Notes: generated by a model from the sequence alone, not told the origin. A stretch of DNA of 64,000 nt from Forficula auricularia (GCA_024734495.1 JALMQS010000816.1:9023092-9087091), one strand, 5' to 3'; positions 12,080 through 24,106 are shown, counted from the stretch's first letter. Program-made: numbers and translations.

Positions 12080-12165
12080 ACGATATTGATGAGAAAAGGA
12101 GATACACCAAAAAGGTGCATTCCTGGGTTGGTCCCTCCATCGTGAAAATAATATATGACACTTTC
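12080..12165 (-). mobile_element. SINE family A, 5'-truncated - strand copy
   Basis: GATATTGATGAGAAAAGGAG and ATACACCAAAAAGGTG are the reverse complement of the 3' body of the SINE at 11541-11872, continuing to TCCATCGTGAAAA. No tRNA-like head. Confidence 0.7.
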
Positions 12166-13057
12166 TCTTTAGTCATGAGTCTATTCATATTTAAAAATAT
12201 AATAGTATTTTTCAGAGAGTAGCAGAGTACTTTAGTTCATTTCTTATATCAGACATATAATTAACTATATTTTTTTTTTTTCCTTCTCTTCTTAAAGCAT
12301 TTGTATGTTGTTTAATTTTTCTTTCAATACATAATTTGCTTACCATTGAATGGGGTTTTTTTGGTGGGTCGGAGACATTTTCCATTAGCACTAATGTGCT
12401 TACACATTTGTTAAATCTATCCACGTTCCAAAACGAGAATTCTATTCAAAAATCCAATTAAGAGCGGCTCACTCAATCATAATAATATTTTTAATTTTAC
12501 TACTCTTAAAAGAATTGAATTATCAATCACAATTCAATAAGAATGAGAATTTTAATTTCCAAGAGAAATAAAGCTTAAGTAGCAATCATATTATTTTGAA
12601 TTCAGTTTCTCATAATCAGAATTTGTTTTATGATTTCGGAATAATGTTTTCTTTATTAGTGATTTTTTTTTTTTTTTTTTGCGTCGTAAATATAAATATT
12701 TTAAGAAATCTTGACATTTCTACAAATTGCTTGGGAAATAAAAAGTATACATTAAAATGGTGATTATTAAACTTAATTATAAATACCAAAACAAAATTCA
12801 AAAATTTCATTAATACCAATGAACTAGTTATCTTCTCTTGTAGCCACTTTTTAGTTTCAAAAACATAATTTTTACTTCTATAAATAAAGAATATAAGTTA
12901 CCGACCAACACCTGAAAACAATTCGATTAGAACATATTCAAAACAATTAAAAATAAATTAACTTATGCGTTCGTCAAATAAATTATTTTTTCTTTTAAAA
13001 ACCTTTCCCCGATATAATCAAACTTGGCAGAGGTACTTTTTAGAACTCTCTGAAACT
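12166..13057. other. AT-rich stretch without recognised features
   Basis: Open frames at 12212-12424 and 12628-12819 (- strand) have no family similarity and include a poly-lysine run from a T-tract. Nothing else supported. Confidence 0.45.
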
Positions 13058-13894
13058 ATCTTTATATAGATATATATAAAATTAAGGTTTTGTCTGTACA
13101 TTGGTCCAAATCACGCCAAATTTTGGTTGCACACGTTTCAAGCAAAGTTATGAAGGTTATTATGAACGAAAACACCTCAACAAAATTTCTGCAAGGGGCA
13201 GTAAGGCAGCAGGGCAAAAGGGGATCATCTGGTATGTCTTGCATGTTTTCGTGGGTTCCGCGAAAAAGTTGCTCACGATTCACGTCAAAACGGCTGAAGG
13301 GATTATTATGAAATTTCATATTTACATCAGATGTCTTCTAACTTACGTTTTAGCTATATAACGTTTTGATATTTTGATCCCAAAAGGGTGTTTGGGGGGC
13401 CGCACGAATGAAAATTATCAAATAACTCCTAAACTATTAACTCTACGGCAAATTTTGTTATTAGCAAAGTTGTAGGGGATGTGATTTCTGAAAACTTTTG
13501 TTTAAAAAAATTCCCCCCCAAAAACCACCCAAAAAGGGGGAGGGTCAAAATATGGAAATTCTTGCTCTTGGACCAAACTCAACCAAATTTTGGCGTAGTG
13601 GGTGTGGGGGTCCAGGGTGCTAGGCGTGGGTGTGGTCCATGGAGGTGGAGGGCATGGAGTGGGGTCTGGGTTGGGTGGGGCGGTCACGGTGGTGGTGGAG
13701 CAGGGTGGAGAAGGGGGTTGAGGTGAGGGCCCAAAGACGGTGGGGTGGGGCGGAGTGGGGGGCGAGGTGGAAGGGTTGGGGGATGGAGGTCGCGGGGTAC
13801 GGAGGTTTTTGTGGGGGCGGGGGTGCTGGGGGGTTTCGTGGGGTGTTGTGGGTTCGTGGGTTGGGGGTCCAGGGGGCGTGCCTTGCAGCTAGTT
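13058..13894 (-). mobile_element. GC-skewed interspersed element, - strand copy
   Basis: Inverted relative of 21656-22757. Read on the - strand it starts AACTAGCTGCAAGGCACGCC and ends in TATATATCTATATAAAGAT. It contains the shared segments CAAAATTTTGGTTGCACACG-like and TTCATTCGTGCGGCCCCCC. The block 13600-13880 is very G-rich on the + strand, in sharp contrast to its surroundings. All reading frames here are repeat translations. CTAG-type start and AT-rich end suggest a Helitron-like element, but this is inference. Confidence 0.6.
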
Positions 13895-14910
13895 GATATA
13901 TAAAAATCAACTCCAAAAATGAATAGAGGTAGGAGGAAGTAGGAAAGAAAAATATTAAAATTCTAATCCATTTGTTCGATATAAACGAAATTTTCCACAG
14001 CTTCTTTTTAGTACTGCGAAATTATTAGGGCGTAATCAACAATTCAAAATAAATTATGACTGGGGATAAGGTGGGCGAAAATGTCATTACGATACTGAGA
14101 AACTATTGTAAAATAATTTGTATTTATTTCTCTAAATAATCGAATAAAAAACATTACATGAACTACTCGGAACCTAATCCTTAAGTCCATGAGACAAAAA
14201 TCGAAAAAAATGGATGTTTATTAAATCTCATCCCCATTAGAAAACATATTCTGAAGAAATAAAAAGTAGACCAAACTGAGGCAAATCGATTAAGGAACAA
14301 AACCTTTTGTACTAAAAATATTAAACCTAATTTGTTAGATACTCTAATTAAACGAATTTAAAAAAAAATTCTAAACTGGACTTAACCGCAGGATTTCTGA
14401 GTTCGGTCATATTATTTAAATAAAATGATTAAATTTTTAAATTCCCGATCATTTGAAATTTCCTATTATAGTTATTATTCCATTGGTTTTAATTCTTTTA
14501 TCTGTTTTTGCCGATTATTGTGAGTGATAAACTGGAAGTCCTTGCAGACTGTTGACGAACTACTAGAGTAACAAATCGACTCTTATGTCACCATGTGACA
14601 TATGGAACCACAAACATAATGGAATCCAGGAAACATTCCTTGCACCATATTTCGAAACACATTTTTTTCACACTGCCTGGCTTCGACCAAACATCATTAT
14701 TTGTGGAATATAGTACACTGAATACCTAGAGCTAAATTTTTCCAACAGAACGTTCAGCTATTTTTTACATTAGTATATTTGTAAGATTATTGAAATGTAA
14801 AGTAAAATAACATTATATATGATTTTGTGTAGTGATAGGTTAGGTTAGGTTTATAATAATAAATAAGTAAAGTTTCAAGGTAACACAAGTAAAACAAATA
14901 CAGCCGACTC
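13895..14910. other. AT-rich stretch without recognised gene
   Basis: No element with clear ends and no coding sequence identified. Confidence 0.45.
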
Positions 14911-15570
14911 TCGTCAAGTATTGTAATCGTGCATGAAAAAAAATGGGTTTTTTGCTTCTTTTTTTCGAAATATCTAAACAACGTCTGAAACTATTTTGAT
15001 CAAAAAAATTAGGCGAAACCCTGGCATTTCGGTCTACAAAAAAGCTCTAATAAGTGAATTATATTTTTCGAGATAATAATTGTTTTGTCGAAATGTCTGT
15101 TAGTTAGTCTGTTAGTCTGTGCGTTACCAAATTTTTGTGGACGAGCTAGCTCAAAAAATAGTGAGAATATCAAAACCAAATTTCACAAGTAGATTTGGTG
15201 CATTGAGATTAAGAGCTGATTAGATTTTGGTGCATATTACCCAAAATTAGGGGTTGGAAGGGGGGCTTAAAATTTATAATTATAATATTTTCAAACTAAA
15301 AAACAAGAAAAATGAAGTATACTATAAAATGAACCTATAATAAGGAAAATATTTTTTTTTCTGGCACCAAAATTAGGGGGTTGGGGTCAAAAAATAATAA
15401 TCTAGGCCATTTGTACAAACTCACTCAAATTTTGTATACACAATCAGTGGGTCCCGAGAACACTAAAAATGTGGGGAGGGGGGGGGGGGGGGTCACAAAA
15501 TGAAAATCTAGGCCCTTGTACCAAACTCAACCAGAAGTGTATGGTAAAGTCAAGTGGATGGCCACATCAG
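14911..15570 (+). mobile_element. Interspersed repeat R1, + strand copy
   Basis: From CGTCAAGTATTGTAATCGTG to GTGGATGGCCACATCAG, matching the inverse of 7594-8310. Includes GAAATATCTAAACAACG, the CGAGATAATAATTGTTTTG segment, and a G-run near 15475-15492. Confidence 0.65.
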
Positions 15571-16204
15571 AACGTGTCTATTTATAGAAAGCATGGAGTA
15601 TAAATTGTATAGAGAAACAATAATATAGAAAACAAGCTGATTTTTCAAAAAACGTTTTTGTTTTGTTTGTTTTGTTTGTTATTAAAAGGTTTCAAAATTG
15701 AACAATCAGAATCTTCTTCATTGGTCATTTAGAGCTTGTAAATGTTTTTATTCATCTGGATGATTCATCATCCTGAGTTGACAGATTTAATGTTAGATCT
15801 TCTCGGGATATCATTAGCCAAACTGGACATCGATGAAATGCCAAAGCCACCAAAGCTTAGAGATTCTTTGGGGTGCAACGACCCTAGGTTTTGCCAGGCT
15901 CCGTCGACGTTGGCGCTATTGATTTCCACCCCTGAGCTCCTCTTGAGGCTTCAGCATCCTCCTCTTCAGCATCCCACCCGACCAACCACGTTTCACGCAC
16001 CTCTCTCGGGCCCTCAAAGTCTCTCTTTAACCTTTTCCCTTGGGAAAACAAATCATAGTTCGTAAAGGCCAGTGGTTCTCTCATTCCGGAGTACTTCGAC
16101 CTCAGAAGTTCCTATGCTAATGCTTATTGATACTCGATTGGAATATACATAGATACCACCTTTTGCCGGCCAGAAACTTTAATTATATTAATTGGCAGGT
16201 ATTT
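15571..16204. other. Unassigned block with moderately GC-rich open frames
   Basis: 15880-16080 is richer in GC than its surroundings. It is open on the + strand (107 residues, 15742-16065) and on the - strand (15884-16084, with the acidic stretch GWDAEEEDAEASRG). No family is recognised. The - strand frame lies just downstream of a hammerhead-like relic (16287-16236), so a retroelement fragment is possible. Confidence 0.35.
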
Positions 16205-16235
16205 GGACAGGAAAGTAGCAAACCAAAAAATTCCC

Positions 16236-16287
16236 GGTTTACGCGACGTTTCGCCAATTTTATTTTGGATTAATCAGGCGTCTAAAA
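16236..16287 (-). ncRNA. Hammerhead-like relic with GACGC/GCGT stem I
   Basis: On the - strand: GACGC, CTGATTA, a stem CCAA/TTGG, GAA, ACGT, C, GCGT. Stem I pairs and the GUC site is present. The core has TTA where TGA is expected (G8 lost), so an inactive relic is likely. Confidence 0.4.
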
Positions 16288-16429
16288 AAAACACAAAAAG
16301 TAGAGTTTCAGAGAAATTACAAAAGTTATATCATTTTTTTCCTCTTTTCTTTCTTTTCTGACCAAATCAACAATTAATTATATTGTTATAAACCTTCTTC
16401 TAATGTCACTTCTTTAATCAATTTAAGTT

Positions 16430-16596
16430 TGTTTTTTGGCTTTTCGGCCTTCCTAGCCATAAGCCATTTACGATACTAATTATTTTATTTAAATTTGTCT
16501 CTACCTCGGGGGTCAGATTTTAGCCGGATGCCTCGAGTCGGATTCGAACTCGGGTCCTCTTGGTTAGCTGGCTGACATGCTACCGCCTAGCCTACC
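16430..16596 (-). mobile_element. tRNA-derived SINE, family B, with 13-bp target duplication
   Basis: Flanked by ATCAATTTAAGTT at 16417-16429 and 16597-16609. On the - strand: tRNA-like head with box A TAGGCTAGGCGGTAGC and box B GAGTTCGAATCC, then GGCTAAAATCTGACCCCCG, and a short tail ending GGCCGAAAAGCCAAAAAAC. A + strand relative is at 52084-52259. Not a functional tRNA. Confidence 0.88.
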
Positions 16597-16804
16597 ATCA
16601 ATTTAAGTTAAATGTATAATAAACAAGTGAATTAGAAAACTAAATTCAATTTAAAATAAGCATTTACTGAGTCAAAGACAATGGCCAAAGAAAAATTTTA
16701 AACTTTACAAAATAAATATTAATTAAAGAACAGTAAGTACTTCCTCCAAATGCGGTTCTAGACAAAAATAAGACAGAATATCGTTTTTCTGACTTTCTCT
16801 AGAG

Positions 16805-17223
16805 TAGGGGAGAACAACCAATATGATCTTGCGGGCCACTTTGGAAATGCATCATAACTCAGCGGGGCGCATATTAAATTATATATCCCCATATTAGATT
16901 TAGACCCACTTTAGACATTTTTTTGGAGTGAAAAATTATAACATAATGAGTTATTATTATTGTGTTTACTACTATTCTTACATTGTAAACATAGATAATA
17001 TAATAATATTGATACTACCGCACATTGTAAAGAAATATAAAACACTAAAAATGAAATTTTTCGACTTTTAATTTTTGAATATATGGATGCACAAATAATG
17101 ATTTTTTTAATACATTGGTTTTCACTACTTTGGCCATTATAAAATAAATATATTTTGTAAAAGTGTGATGAATCTCGAGGGCCGGAAAAATGTTCAAGGC
17201 GGGCCGCGGGTTGGCCACCCCTC
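16805..17223 (-). mobile_element. hAT-like MITE with 8-bp duplication CTCTAGAG
   Basis: Duplication at 16797-16804 and 17224-17231. The right end GGTTGGCCACCCCTC and left end TAGGGGAGAACAACC are degenerate inverts. Interior has ATGCATCATAACTC and AAAATGTTCAAGGCGGGCC. An inverted relative lies at 20694-21120. The 75-residue - strand frame is repeat-derived. Confidence 0.78.
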
Positions 17224-17279
17224 CTCTAGAGTCTAGCCCAGCCTCCTCCACCTCTAACCACTCTCCAAACAAAATTTGG

Positions 17280-17565
17280 TTGAGTTTGGTTCAAAGAGCT
17301 AAAATTTTCATTTAGGACCCCCCCTCAATTTTGGGTGGTTAGTTTTTGAATTTCTAGCCTTCTGGGTGTCCACAGAATATGTCTACAAAATTTGGTTGAG
17401 TTTGGTCCAAAAGGCAAGAATTTTCATTTTTGACCCCCCCCCCCCCATTTTGGGGGGTTATTTCCAAAAATGTTTTAAACAAAAATGTCATCCTCTGCAA
17501 CTTTGCTTCTAATGGAATTTGCTGTAGAGTAGACAGTTGAGCAATTATAATCAAATAATTCCTAG
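17280..17565 (-). repeat. Partial copy of the TACAAAATTTGGTTGAG repeat
   Basis: Two adjacent segments with AAATTTGGTTGAGTTTGG, C-runs and TTTTGGG(T)GGTTA, as in R1 and in the GC-skewed elements. Ends not defined. Confidence 0.5.
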
Positions 17566-17903
17566 GGAGACGGACATAGGTATAAAGATACAGACACAGG
17601 CATAAATGCCCTTTATAGTATGTGATTGTGAAACAAAGCCAGTGAATCCATGTAATTGAATATCAATGACAAGATTGAAATTATTGACATTTTTTAAAAT
17701 GTTAATTAAAGGCAAGATTTTAATATTCAGCCCCTGCTGATGCAACTTGCACAACAAAGAGTCCTATTCGAATGCATAGCTTATCTCTAACCAGGCGGCG
17801 CGGAGTCTTCCCAATCAAATTCTGAGGCACACACACACACAAACATATAATATATCCCTTGCATCTACAATAGTCCAAGTTTCACTTCCATATAGCGCAG
17901 AGG

Positions 17904-18220
17904 TGGCCACAACGTGGCTCACGAGCCGCATACGGCTCTTCAGTCAATCACGTGCGGCTCGTGAACCCACTTGAATAATACTGATTTTAAAAAGTAGAGG
18001 GTGGGGCATAAAGATCTACCACATTTTGAAGAGTTATAAAAAATGAGAAAATTTAACTAGAAAGAAACTGAATATATTTTTGAAAAGAATATAAAATATA
18101 TATTTTTTTAATGTATTTTAAACATTATCAGACAAAAAAAAGGTGGTGGGGGGGCGGGTTAAAAAATAAAAAGTCTAGCCCTTTCGACCAAAATCAACAA
18201 AAAATTTTATACATATTCTC
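17904..18220. mobile_element. hAT-like 5' end, truncated by the assembly gap
   Basis: CAGAGGTGGCCACAACGTGG followed by CTCACGAGCCGCATACGGC is a typical hAT terminus. The interior is lost into unrelated repeat sequence and the N run. Confidence 0.45.
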
Positions 18221-18320
18221 NNNNNNNNNNNNNNNNNNNNNNNNNNNNNNNNNNNNNNNNNNNNNNNNNNNNNNNNNNNNNNNNNNNNNNNNNNNNNNNN
18301 NNNNNNNNNNNNNNNNNNNN
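18221..18320. other. Assembly gap, 100 N
   Basis: Run of exactly 100 N, a conventional gap of unknown length. Repeat R1-like sequence lies on both sides, so it is probably an unresolved repeat. Confidence 0.99.
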
Positions 18321-18680
18321 ACTGGTCTAGGAGTTATTTTGATAGTTCTATTTTGCTAACCTCCACACAAACAATTTTGTCTCCCGAAAAAAATAATGAC
18401 TCTTTGTATTATAGGTCTCTTTTGTAGTAAATTCCATTTTTCTTGGTTTTTTTTATTTTAAAATTTTCTAATTTGAATTTTTTAACAGCCTCTCCCACCC
18501 TTAATTTTTGGTTCGATACAAAATTTGGTAACGTACTAAAAGACATTTTGACAAAGTAATTAATATCTTGTAAAAATAATTTTTTCGATGTTCACTAATT
18601 AGCTTTTTTGTAGATAGCTGATTTTTTTTGAATCAAAATACTTTCAGTCGTTTTTGAGATATTTCGAAAAAGCGAAGAAT
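18321..18680 (+). mobile_element. Partial R1 repeat copy next to the gap
   Basis: Contains ACATTTTGACAAAGTAATTA, TTTTTTCGATGTTCACTAAT and GAGATATTTCGAAAAAGCG, as in R1 at 8100-8280 and 15045-15110. Interrupted on the left by N. Confidence 0.5.
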
Positions 18681-18799
18681 ATATGAAATCAACTGGTGTG
18701 AACAACACACGATTTTCATATTAGTTTCTCTCTTATTTGAAATCATCATACCAACTTTCTTCATTCAAATTTCTGCACTTTTGGAAAAAAGACGGAATC

Positions 18800-19470
18800 G
18801 CAAAATACCAAAAATCTTCAAGTAAACATATAGTTCCGGTACTTCGATTTTAGCCAAAATCTCGAGGTACTTCTAGCCTCTGATAGCTTAAGTTTCACAT
18901 TCCAATGCTGTGTGACTCACCCTAACCGAGATGAGGCGTTAATTTTTTTTGCGATATGAGTAATTTAATCTTCTCCCTTGGTTCCAATCGGAATTTATAC
19001 TTACTCTTTGAAGAACTTAAAATGTTTAATAAGACGATAAGTGTATCGATAAATAAAAAACCCCAAAAATCTTTAAATAAACATGTACTTCTGGTTCTTC
19101 GGTTTTAGCCAAAATCTCGAGGTGGGTACTTTGTCTAGCCTCAAGATAGCTTAATTTTCATATCTCAAAGCTCTGCGACTTACTGTATACTAGACATGAA
19201 CGATTAACATATTTATTTTACGACACTCCTAATTTATACCCACCTCTTTTATTTCAATCGAATTAAAATTTAAACACCACTAAAAACTTATGATATTTAA
19301 TAAGTATACATTTTTAAAAAATCTTGAGAAAATCACAAAAAACGAAAAAAATTGCATGTAAATGTCAACTTCCGTTGTTCTGATTTCAACCAGAAGCTTG
19401 CTGTACTCCTTCTAGGCTATTACATGCTTAAGTTTAGAATTTAGTACCTCTGAGACTTACGGTTGTGAAT
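18800..19470. repeat. Tandem array, about 2.6 diverged units of roughly 260 bp
   Basis: Units share CAAAAATCTT(C/T)AA(G/A)TAAAC, then TTCGATTTTAGCCAAAATC and TCGAGGT, then CTAGCCTC.GATAGCTTAA and GACTTAC near the middle. They start near 18806, 19062 and 19332. No coding content. Confidence 0.7.
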
Positions 19471-20693
19471 CGTAAGGGGATACACACGTAAATACATACG
19501 TACGCACTACCAATGGATTTTTGGTTACTTTTTGCTCTCTGGGGACCATAATATCCGGTTTTATGTTCTAAATTAGGTTTGAAACTGTTAAGAGCATCGA
19601 TTCCTTTCACCTAGAAGTAACAAAGTGAAATGAACTCTTTTCACTATGGAGATAGAAGCTCTCAAAGTTCCAGGACCCGGGCAGGCAAATGCAATACTTC
19701 CCATTATATCGTATATCATTATATGATATAGAATATATTTACATATGAAAGTAAAAACATCCCAAAGAATCAATTTGACTAGCAAAGCCTAAAATGCTAA
19801 TGATTAATTAAATATTCCATAAGATCGACCGTGTTGTTTTATATTTTATTACATAGTTATTACGTTATTAGTAAAATGTACGCGTAAAAGAGACATGATT
19901 GGAATGTTTTCATGTTTACTATTTCTAAAATTGAATTTTTCAACAGAATGACGTACGTATGTATATTCACTTACATCTATACCAATCCAAGTTTTATTAT
20001 TGAATAATTGAACAGGCGGGGAAAATTAAAATTTGGTTAAAATTACGATACAATTAAATGAAAAATATAGATGAAAATATGCAAATAAAGTTAAAAAAGT
20101 AGTTGTATATAATAATTACCTATAATTAAATCTGGATATTTATGCAATGAAAATAGACCAAATATAGCAGAAAATATGCACTAAAAAGGCCAAAATATGC
20201 AATTTAGTATGCTATAAAAAATTAGTAATATGACTGTAGGAATGTTGGATTCAACAAAAATAAAAAAAAATAAAAAATTCCCAATTGAAGAGAGAACTAG
20301 GCAGTATTAAATAGGGGTTATACAAATGTTATTTTAATATTAAATTGTGTTCCCAAAGCATTGTATTAAATTAACTTAACGTACCGTGTTACATGAGATT
20401 GCTGCATTTTCTAAAACGTATTACATTAATACAGTTGTAAGATACACACACCTGTATATAAATCATCTTGCTAATTTTTCTAAAATAAGTAGAAAATGGA
20501 ATTAAATTTCAAAAAATCTTAAAATTAGAGATTATTTTGGGTTTTCGTAATTATAAAATTAATCAACATTTTCTAGTATTTTTCACTGAATCGTGAAACG
20601 AGAAAACCAATTTTCTAGTTTTTGTTCTACAAATGATTTTCGAATTGACCCTGGATGGTCCAGACTGGTCCAGACTAAAAGAATCTTCTAAAC
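19471..20693. other. AT-rich stretch without recognised gene
   Basis: No supported feature. Confidence 0.45.
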
Positions 20694-21120
20694 CAGGGGT
20701 GGCCAACCCGCATCCCGCCTTGAACATTTTTCCGGCCCGCGAGATTCCTCATACTTTTACAAAAAATATTTATTTTATAATGGCCAAAGTAGTGAAAATC
20801 AATGTATTAAAAAAACACATTATTTGTGTATCCATATATTCAAAAATTAACTGTCAAAATTATATGAGAAAAAATATTTTTAATGATTTCATTTTTAGTG
20901 TTATATATTTCTTTACAATGTGCGTTTAGTATTATTATTATTATTATATTATCTATGTTTACATGTAAGAATAATAGTAAACACAATAATAATAACTCAT
21001 TATGTTTCAATTTTCACTCGAAAAAAATCTCTATAGTGGGTCTAAATCTAATTTGGGGATATCTGCTATAATTTTATATTCGGCCCGCGGAGTTATGATG
21101 CATTTCCAAAGTGGCCAAAG
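20694..21120 (+). mobile_element. hAT-like MITE, relative of 16805-17223
   Basis: Starts CAGGGGTGGCCAACCCGCAT, contains TTGAACATTTTTCCGGCCCG and a matching interior in opposite orientation to 16805-17223, and runs to ATGCATTTCCAAAGTGGCC. The right terminus is lost, so no duplication can be shown. The 98-residue frame at 20633-20929 is repeat-derived. Confidence 0.7.
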
Positions 21121-21655
21121 AAAAAATCTTATTAGTTTAAAAATTTATCTTAATAGCTATTATTATTCGAAACCGACCTGAATTTAATATTATTAAGAGT
21201 CGTTTTTCGCCGATTTTCGAAGCTTTTAATGAACGACTCCCGTTGTGTGCCTTAACGTGTATTTCCTATTGAAGAGAAAGACGCATTAATTTCCTCTGGC
21301 TTGCTCCCTGCCTCCGTGAATGGGATAAATCCCAGTGTTCATCCACGCACGATTGATATCTATTTAGAGAACGAACAGTATGTATATCCTTCGTGCTTGA
21401 CAGACAGTCAAGACCTCCCTTGCTAACGGAAACTATGTCATGACATGTTGATAAGTAGAAAAGACACGTTTCTCTACGGAGAGTCTCGCACGCCCTTTTA
21501 ATACTCGCTTGTTAAACAAATATATACACAAAAAAATAATAAAGAATATATTTGTTTGCAGTTTCACTTTTTGAACTTAATAAGGATCTTTTCTTTGAAG
21601 AATTAACTCTACTGGTTATCTACTATTATTTAAAGATCAACTGGAATTTATTTAC
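21121..21655. other. Mixed-composition stretch without recognised gene
   Basis: 21240-21500 is less AT-rich than average, with TTAACGTGTATTTCC and GGGATAAATCCCAG. No coding match and no paired ends found. Confidence 0.4.
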
Positions 21656-22757
21656 AACTAGCTGCAACGCCCGCCTTCGGCGGCCCTCTTACTAGCCAGG
21701 GGGCAAGCCCCCTGGACCCCCCAACCCACGAACTCTACCCCACTCCCATCCACCACACCCCCGAAACCCACCCAGCACCCCGCACCATGCACCGTTCCCA
21801 ACCCCCGCCCCCACACCACCACCGGCACCACGCCTCTGGAGCCTCACCTGAACCCTCTCTCCACCCTTCCCCCCGCATCCCACACCTCCCACCCACCTTG
21901 GACCCCGCCCCACCTACACCCCATCCCGCACCACCCCACTACGCCTCTGACTCCTCACCTGAACCCCCCCCCCCCCCCCCCGCGCACCACACTTCCGCCT
22001 AGCCTCCTGGACCACACCCCCACTACGCCCCCGGACTCCACCTTGCCCCACCTCCGGACTCTCATACCACCCCCGCACCCAATACACTAACCCACCCCCT
22101 TCTCCATTACACCCCCCGCACCCAGTTTTTGCATTTCTAGCCTTCTGGTGACCCACAGATTAACAATATACAAAATTTGATTAAGTTGGCTATAAGGGTA
22201 AGAATTTTCATTTTTTTACCCCCTCCCCACATTTTGGGTGGTTAGTTTTTGCATTTCTAGCCTTCTAGTGGCCCACAGATTATGTATACAAAATTTGATT
22301 GAGTTTGGTCCAAGTGCAAGAATTTTCATATTTTGACCCCCCCCCCCCCTTTTTTTTGAGTGGTTTTTTGGGGGGGATTTTTTTAAACAAAAGTTGTCAG
22401 AAATCACATCCCCTACAACTTTGCTTATTATAAAATTTGCCTTAGAGTTAATAGTTTAGGAGTTATTTGATAATTTTCATTCATGCGCCCCCCCAAACCC
22501 CCTTCTGGGGTCAAAATATCAAAACATTATATAGTTAAAGACGTAAGTTAGAAGACATCTGATGTAAATATGAAATTTCTTAAGCCGTTTTTACGTGAAT
22601 CGTGAGCAACTTTTCGGAAACGACGGAAACATTCAGACAGGAATTTTGTTGAGGGTGTTTTCGTACATAACTTTGCTTGAAACGTGTGCATCCAAAATTT
22701 GGCGTGATTTGGAGCAATGTACAGACAAAACCTTAATTTTATATAAATATAGATAAG
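21656..22757 (+). mobile_element. GC-skewed interspersed element, + strand copy
   Basis: Starts AACTAGCTGCAACGCCCGCC and ends TTTTATATAAATATAGAT. The C-rich block 21690-22130 is strongly strand-skewed. It is followed by two segments with TACAAAATTTGATT and C-runs, then AAACCCCCTTCTGGGG, GAAGACATCTGATG and CCAAAATTTGGCGTGATTTG. Same order, inverted, in 13058-13894. Confidence 0.62.
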
Positions 22758-23160
22758 ATCGTAGAATAGTTATAGGAGAGAATATTATTTCTGAGCCAGA
22801 TACGTAGATGCAGTGTGGATAAACTACGCCTTGGAGTATCAGATCTCAAAATGTGTATCAAAACATTATTAAAAAAAAAAAACCTAACACATTCTTTAAA
22901 AATATTTAGAAAATAATATTATCTTAATAAAATGTAAAAACTACTCCCATTTTCAATTATCACAATATATTAAGTGATTTTGTAATAATTGAAATTATAC
23001 AAGATTATTTACCTCTTTAAAAAGAAAAGCTAAGTATATTTACTATGATAATAAATAGTATTAAAAAAAACAGTGGACCAATTCTTTTATATGAAATGAT
23101 GTGTAAAGTTATTTTATTTTTTTTAACGTATGTATTTTTTTAAACAATTCTATTTAATTT
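22758..23160. other. AT-rich stretch without recognised features
   Basis: Nothing beyond A- and T-runs. Confidence 0.45.
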
Positions 23161-23935
23161 TTAACCGACTTCAAAAAAGGAGGAGGTTCTCTATTCGATT
23201 GAATTTTTTTTTTTTTTTTTTTTTTTTATTTTTTTTTTTTTTTTTTTTTTTGTGCCTATGTTACCTCATATCTCCGCCAATTGTCAACCGATTTTGAAAA
23301 TTTTTTTTGCATTGGGTCCAGTCTAGCTTCCGATTGGTCCCATTTTTTTTCGATTTTTTTCATAGGTATTAGACCTTTTTTATTAGGTTTGTTTAGGTTT
23401 GTTTAGACCTAACCTCTTTGTTTATCAACCGATTTCGATGGTTCTTTTTTTATCCGAAAGGGGTGTCTTAGGGATGGTGTCATATTAATTTGGTCAAGTT
23501 CTGATGATATAATCACTATTAATAACATCACTAAAAAAGAGAAAAATAAAAATTTTTAAGAAAAAAATAAAAACCGACTTCAAAAAATTAAGTGCAACAA
23601 ATATAAAAATACACTAAAAGGTATAAAATAATTATTATCTTATTTAGTTACAACTAAACGACGAAATATTAACACGAAATTACTTTTTGAAGTTGGTGCC
23701 AAACATATACCTTTTATGAATCGCACTCGACGGATCTTACTTAGTACGTTTGGCGGGTACGCTCGCTTATAGGTATAGTTTGTTTGGCACCGACTTTAAA
23801 AAGTAATTTCGTGTTAATATTTCGTCGTTTAGTTGTAACTAAATAAGATAATAATTATTTTATACCTTTTAGTGTATTTTTATATTTGTTGCACTTAATT
23901 TTTGAAGTCGGTTTTTATTTTTTCTTAAAAATTTT
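23161..23935. mobile_element. ACCGACTTCAAAAA foldback element, copy 1
   Basis: Starts AACCGACTTCAAAAAAGGAG and ends TTTTTGAAGTCGGTTTTTA. The right part (23573-23925) is a long palindrome: AAAATACACTAAAAGGTATA is mirrored, and the centre holds GCGGGTACGCTCGCTTATAG. Poly(T) tracts lie at 23206-23251. A second copy lies at 35188-36140. No transposase. Confidence 0.75.
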
Positions 23936-24106
23936 TGATATAACATGTTTTTTTTATCGTAATAAATTCAAATTCGCTTATTTGAGGATTTGTTTTGTTT
24001 TTATTACCCATATATCCGGATTATCCGGATTTTCGATTATCCGGTTTACCCTTGGTCCCAGTTAGTCCGGATAAACGAGGTTTTACTGTATTTGTATATG
24101 TGTGAT

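Noticed and set aside
13481..13916. Proline-, glycine- and tryptophan-rich frames on both strands
   Set aside because: They arise from the strand-skewed GC-rich block of a repeat and have no conserved domain.
15742..16065. 107-residue + strand frame as a gene
   Set aside because: No recognised family, no splice or promoter context, and the opposite strand is equally open; kept only as an unassigned block.
21692..22156. Proline/histidine-rich and glycine-rich frames
   Set aside because: Same repeat block as at 13.6 kb; composition artefact.
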